From Alphaproteobacteria bacterium (GTDB lineage Bacteria; Pseudomonadota; Alphaproteobacteria; Reyranellales; Reyranellaceae): DNA of 14,566 bases. Positions 12,747 through 14,566 of this stretch are shown here, piece after piece. The DNA lies in assembly GCA_013290035.1 (NCBI GenBank), contig JABCYT010000019.1:1-14566 (forward strand), written 5' to 3'. The notes under the pieces were generated by a model that was given only the letters and a program-made list of their open reading frames with translations, made no database searches and was not told the origin of the DNA. Both the position numbers and the translations under genes were made by a program. Within the stretch, counting starts at the first letter, position 1; each line of letters opens with the position of its first letter.

Positions 12747-12965
12747 CTAGTCGCCCGCCAGATCCTCGATCTCGTCGTCGGTCGGGAACCGGCCGGTCTT
12801 GCTGCGGGTGTATTTGAGCGCGCCGTCTACGGTGACGTCGAACTGGCCTGATTTGCCCGGGCGCAGCTCGATGTCGGCGGGGCCCCGCTTCTGGAGGTGA
12901 TCCCTCACACGGAGGGCCTGCGGCTTATAACCTCAAGCGCCGCAATATTCGATCAGCACTTTCAT
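12747..12965 (-). CDS. SelW/Rdx-family selenoprotein with in-frame UGA (selenocysteine 11)
   Basis: From ATG 12965-12963 to TAG 12749-12747 the minus strand has 73 codons with one internal stop, TGA 12935-12933. Read as selenocysteine, the protein has 72 residues and begins MKVLIEYCGAUGYKPQALRV, then RDHLQKRGPADIELRPGKSG (21-40), QFDVTVDGALKYTRSKTGRF (41-60) and PTDDEIEDLAGD. YCGAUGYKP is nearly identical to animal selenoprotein W (YCGAUGYKS) and places Cys8 and Sec11 as the CxxU redox pair of a thioredoxin-like SelT/SelW/SelH (Rdx) fold. The GxFxVxVDG strand and the K-TGRFP segment fit the family. After the TGA, 61 residues stay open, in frame and family-like, which argues against a nonsense mutation. 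A bacterial SECIS-type hairpin follows the UGA. Translation needs SelA-D and SelB from elsewhere in the genome. The role is a small thiol/selenol oxidoreductase, partner unknown. The ribosome site is weak. It diverges from the aldo/keto reductase by 47 bases. Confidence 0.88.
12902..12935 (-). promoter_or_regulatory. Bacterial SECIS-like element following the UGA
   Basis: On the minus strand the UGA (12935-12933) is followed by 16 bases and then CCCUC (12916-12912), loop CGUGU (12911-12907) and GAGGG (12906-12902): a perfect 5-bp stem with a 5-base apical loop. The loop begins 22 bases after the UGA and has a G among its first two bases, with GU steps inside. This fits the accepted bacterial SECIS outline (apical loop roughly 16-37 bases after UGA, short upper stem, G near the loop start), which SelB recognises. 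A weak lower pairing AGG/CCU can extend it. The hairpin was found by eye; no energy calculation was made. Confidence 0.7.
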
Positions 12966-13012
12966 GGCACCAAGGTGGGGCTGTAGGCTCGCACCGACAA
13001 GGGGGATTTTCG

Positions 13013-13993
13013 ATGAAATACGGACCGCTGGGCCGCTCGGGCCTGATCGTCAGCCGCATCTGCCTGGGCGGCAATTCGTGGGGTGCCAAGGGCCGCCGCG
13101 GCTGGGGCAAGTTCGACGAGGCCGAGGCGCCGGCCTATTTCAAGCGCGCGCTCGATGTCGGCATCACCTTCTTCGACACCGCCGACAACTACAATGCCGG
13201 CCGCTCCGAGGAGATCATGGGCGCCACGCTCCTGAAGATGGTCAAGCGCGAGGAGATCGTGCTGTCGACCAAGGTCGGCATCCGCCAGAGCCCCGTCGCC
13301 AACGACGTCGGCACCGGCCGCAAGCATCTGATGGCCTCGATCGACCAGCAGCTCAGGCGCCTGCAGACCGATTACATCGACGTCTACCAGGTCCACCGGC
13401 TCGATCCGCACACGCCGATGGAAGAGACCATGTACTCGCTCGACCAGCTCGTGCGCTCGGGCAAGGTGCGCTACATCGGCGGCTCGACCATGCCGGCCTA
13501 CAAGTTCGCCCAGATGATCATGATCGCCGACTGGAAGGGCTATGCCCGGCCGATTGCCATGCAGAACCTTTACAACATGATCCAGCGCGAGGAAGAGCGC
13601 GAGATGAACCGGCTGTGCCACGAGCAGGGCGTCGGTTTGATTCCCTATTCGCCGCTGGCGCGCGGCTTCCTGGCCGCCAACCGCAACAAGGAGGGCGGCG
13701 GCACCACCGAGCGCGCCAAGAACGACGCCCAGGTGCAGGCCGGCACCTATCGCGACTGCGACTGGGAGGTGGCCGAACGGCTGAAGAAGGTCGCGGCCGG
13801 CAAGAACGCTTCGCCCGCCCAAACCGCACTCGCCTGGCTGCTCAGCAAGCCCTACATGGGCTCGCCGATCATCGGCGCCACCAACCTCGACCAGCTCACC
13901 TCGGCTGCCCAGGCGACGGAGTTCGCGCTCACCCCGGACGAAGCCAAGATGCTCGAGGAGCCCTATCAGTTCCGCGTTTCGCCGATGAACTGA
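13013..13993 (+). CDS. Aldo/keto reductase
   Basis: A 326-residue NADPH-dependent aldo/keto reductase of the voltage-channel beta-subunit/YdhF-like type, folded as a TIM barrel. The opening MKYGPLGRSGLIVSRICLGG is standard. The catalytic set is visible: Asp55 and Tyr60 in FFDTADNYNAGRSEE, Lys87 in STKVG and His128 in YQVHRLDP. The later strands YIGGST, QNLYNMIQREEE and LIPYSPLARGFL (213-224) and the C-terminal cofactor loop SPIIGATNLDQL (283-294) follow in family order. GGGGGA lies 6 bases before the ATG. Its last 28 bases overlap, tail to tail, the end of the formate-dehydrogenase-like gene on the other strand. The substrate is unknown; it reduces aldehydes or ketones, or works in reverse. 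Confidence 0.95.
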   Translation: MKYGPLGRSGLIVSRICLGGNSWGAKGRRGWGKFDEAEAPAYFKRALDVGITFFDTADNYNAGRSEEIMGATLLKMVKREEIVLSTKVGIRQSPVANDVGTGRKHLMASIDQQLRRLQTDYIDVYQVHRLDPHTPMEETMYSLDQLVRSGKVRYIGGSTMPAYKFAQMIMIADWKGYARPIAMQNLYNMIQREEEREMNRLCHEQGVGLIPYSPLARGFLAANRNKEGGGTTERAKNDAQVQAGTYRDCDWEVAERLKKVAAGKNASPAQTALAWLLSKPYMGSPIIGATNLDQLTSAAQATEFALTPDEAKMLEEPYQFRVSPMN

Positions 13994-14566
13994 CGCAGCG
14001 GCGCGACCCGGGCGGCGCAGTACTTGAATTCCGGGATCTTGCCGAAGGGGTCGAGCATCGGATTGGTGAGGGCGTTGGCCGGGCTTTCGTTGAAGCAGAA
14101 CGGCATGAACACCATGCCGTCGGCGACCTCGCGGTCGGCGCGCAGGATCGCCTCGATGATGCCGCGCCTGGTTTCGACCGTGATCATGTCACCGATCGAG
14201 AGCCCGCGGCGTTCGATCTCGTAGGGGTTCATGGCGGCGATGCCCTGCGGCTCGATCGCATCGAGCACGCCGGCGCGCCGCGTCATCGCGCCGGTATGCC
14301 AGTGCTCGAGCATGCGCCCGGTCGTCAGCACCAGCGGATATTCCTCGTCCGGCACCTCGTCGGGCGGCAGCAGGTCGGCCGGCACGATGCGGCCCCGCCC
14401 GTCGGTGGTCGGGAAGCCCGAAGTGAAGACGATCTCGTTGCCCGGCACGTCGGGGCCGTCGGCCGGGTAGATGACCGAGTCCTCACGCGCCACGCGATCC
14501 CAGGAGATGTGTTTCAGCGAGGGCATGACCTGGGCCATCTCGCTATAGACCTCCGAGATGTGGCCG
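13966..14566 (-). CDS. Formate dehydrogenase-like molybdopterin oxidoreductase alpha subunit, C-terminal part (5' end outside window)
   Basis: About 200 C-terminal residues of a large molybdenum oxidoreductase. The frame stays open to the window edge (GHISEVYSEMAQVMPSLKHI), so the ATG at 14538 is internal. The visible part is the C-terminal molybdopterin-dinucleotide-binding domain: PLVLTTGRMLEHWHTGAMTRR, then NPYEIERRGLSIGDMITVETRRG, VADGMVFMPFCFNESPANALTNP and LDPFGKIPEFKYCAARV. The LTTGRxxEHWHTG and FxExxANxLTNPxxDP patterns are typical of formate dehydrogenase alpha subunits (FdhF/FdsA type). The active-site Cys or selenocysteine lies far upstream and cannot be seen. The enzyme oxidises formate to carbon dioxide, usually passing electrons to NAD or quinone through partner subunits that should lie beyond the window. 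Confidence 0.92.
   Translation of the reverse strand, partial: GHISEVYSEMAQVMPSLKHISWDRVAREDSVIYPADGPDVPGNEIVFTSGFPTTDGRGRIVPADLLPPDEVPDEEYPLVLTTGRMLEHWHTGAMTRRAGVLDAIEPQGIAAMNPYEIERRGLSIGDMITVETRRGIIEAILRADREVADGMVFMPFCFNESPANALTNPMLDPFGKIPEFKYCAARVAPLRQFIGETRN

Noticed and set aside
12933..12935. The TGA in the SelW-like gene as an ordinary nonsense mutation (pseudogene)
   Set aside because: The stop falls exactly at the known selenocysteine position of the CxxU motif, the 61 codons after it are intact, and a SECIS-type hairpin follows.
12962..13822. Minus-strand open frame of 286 codons opposite the aldo/keto reductase
   Set aside because: Shadow of a gene with a complete Asp-Tyr-Lys-His catalytic set.

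Overview
The window comes from a GC-rich, aerobic, chemoheterotrophic proteobacterium, most likely an alphaproteobacterium of the Rhodospirillales/Reyranella/Bradyrhizobium sort. This rests on codon use, a DUF6356 gene, a CioAB-type bd oxidase with a DUF2474-like small subunit, and the 'CTTCGAGACGC...CCTCA' type of intergenic palindrome. The genus is inference. There are no rRNA, tRNA, CRISPR or insertion-sequence features.

Layout. (1) 1-1925: the end of a cytochrome bd oxidase operon (cydA/cioA 3' part, cydB/cioB, and a 33-residue membrane peptide overlapping by ATGA), closed by a strong intrinsic terminator. (2) 1950-3735, minus strand: a putative CmcJ/NvfI-like non-haem iron oxygenase preceded by an operator-like repeat cluster, and a small MliC-like lipoprotein. 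(3) 3816-4610: a cytoplasmic alpha/beta hydrolase. (4) About 4616-7684: a segment of visibly lower GC and looser codon use, with a GNAT acetyltransferase, a decayed alpha/beta-hydrolase fragment, a LysE/RhtB exporter, a P1-family (DmpA-like) self-processing aminopeptidase and a 477-bp gene-free stretch rich in palindromes. It looks like an acquired block for handling amino acids or amides. (5) 7685-9429: an M20 amidohydrolase translationally coupled to a six-helix membrane protein. (6) 9446-11003, minus strand: a short HPF/RaiA ribosome-hibernation protein, an exported dienelactone-hydrolase-like enzyme and a DUF6356 protein that overlaps it out of frame. (7) 11094-12620: an Lrp/AsnC regulator followed by a D-2-hydroxyacid dehydrogenase. 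(8) 12636-14566: a pair of opposed REP-like palindromes, a small selenoprotein gene, an aldo/keto reductase and the 3' end of a formate-dehydrogenase-like molybdoenzyme.

Main discovery. On the minus strand at 12965-12747 a 72-residue SelW/Rdx-family protein is encoded across an in-frame TGA. The context, YCGA-(TGA)-GYKP, matches the CxxU redox motif of animal selenoprotein W almost residue for residue. A 5-bp stem with a CGUGU apical loop lies at the right distance after the UGA to be a bacterial SECIS element. Ordinary gene calling misses this gene because its two halves are split by the TGA. The formate-dehydrogenase-like gene about 1 kb away belongs to a family that often contains selenocysteine, which is compatible with a selenium-using host, but its active-site residue lies outside the window.
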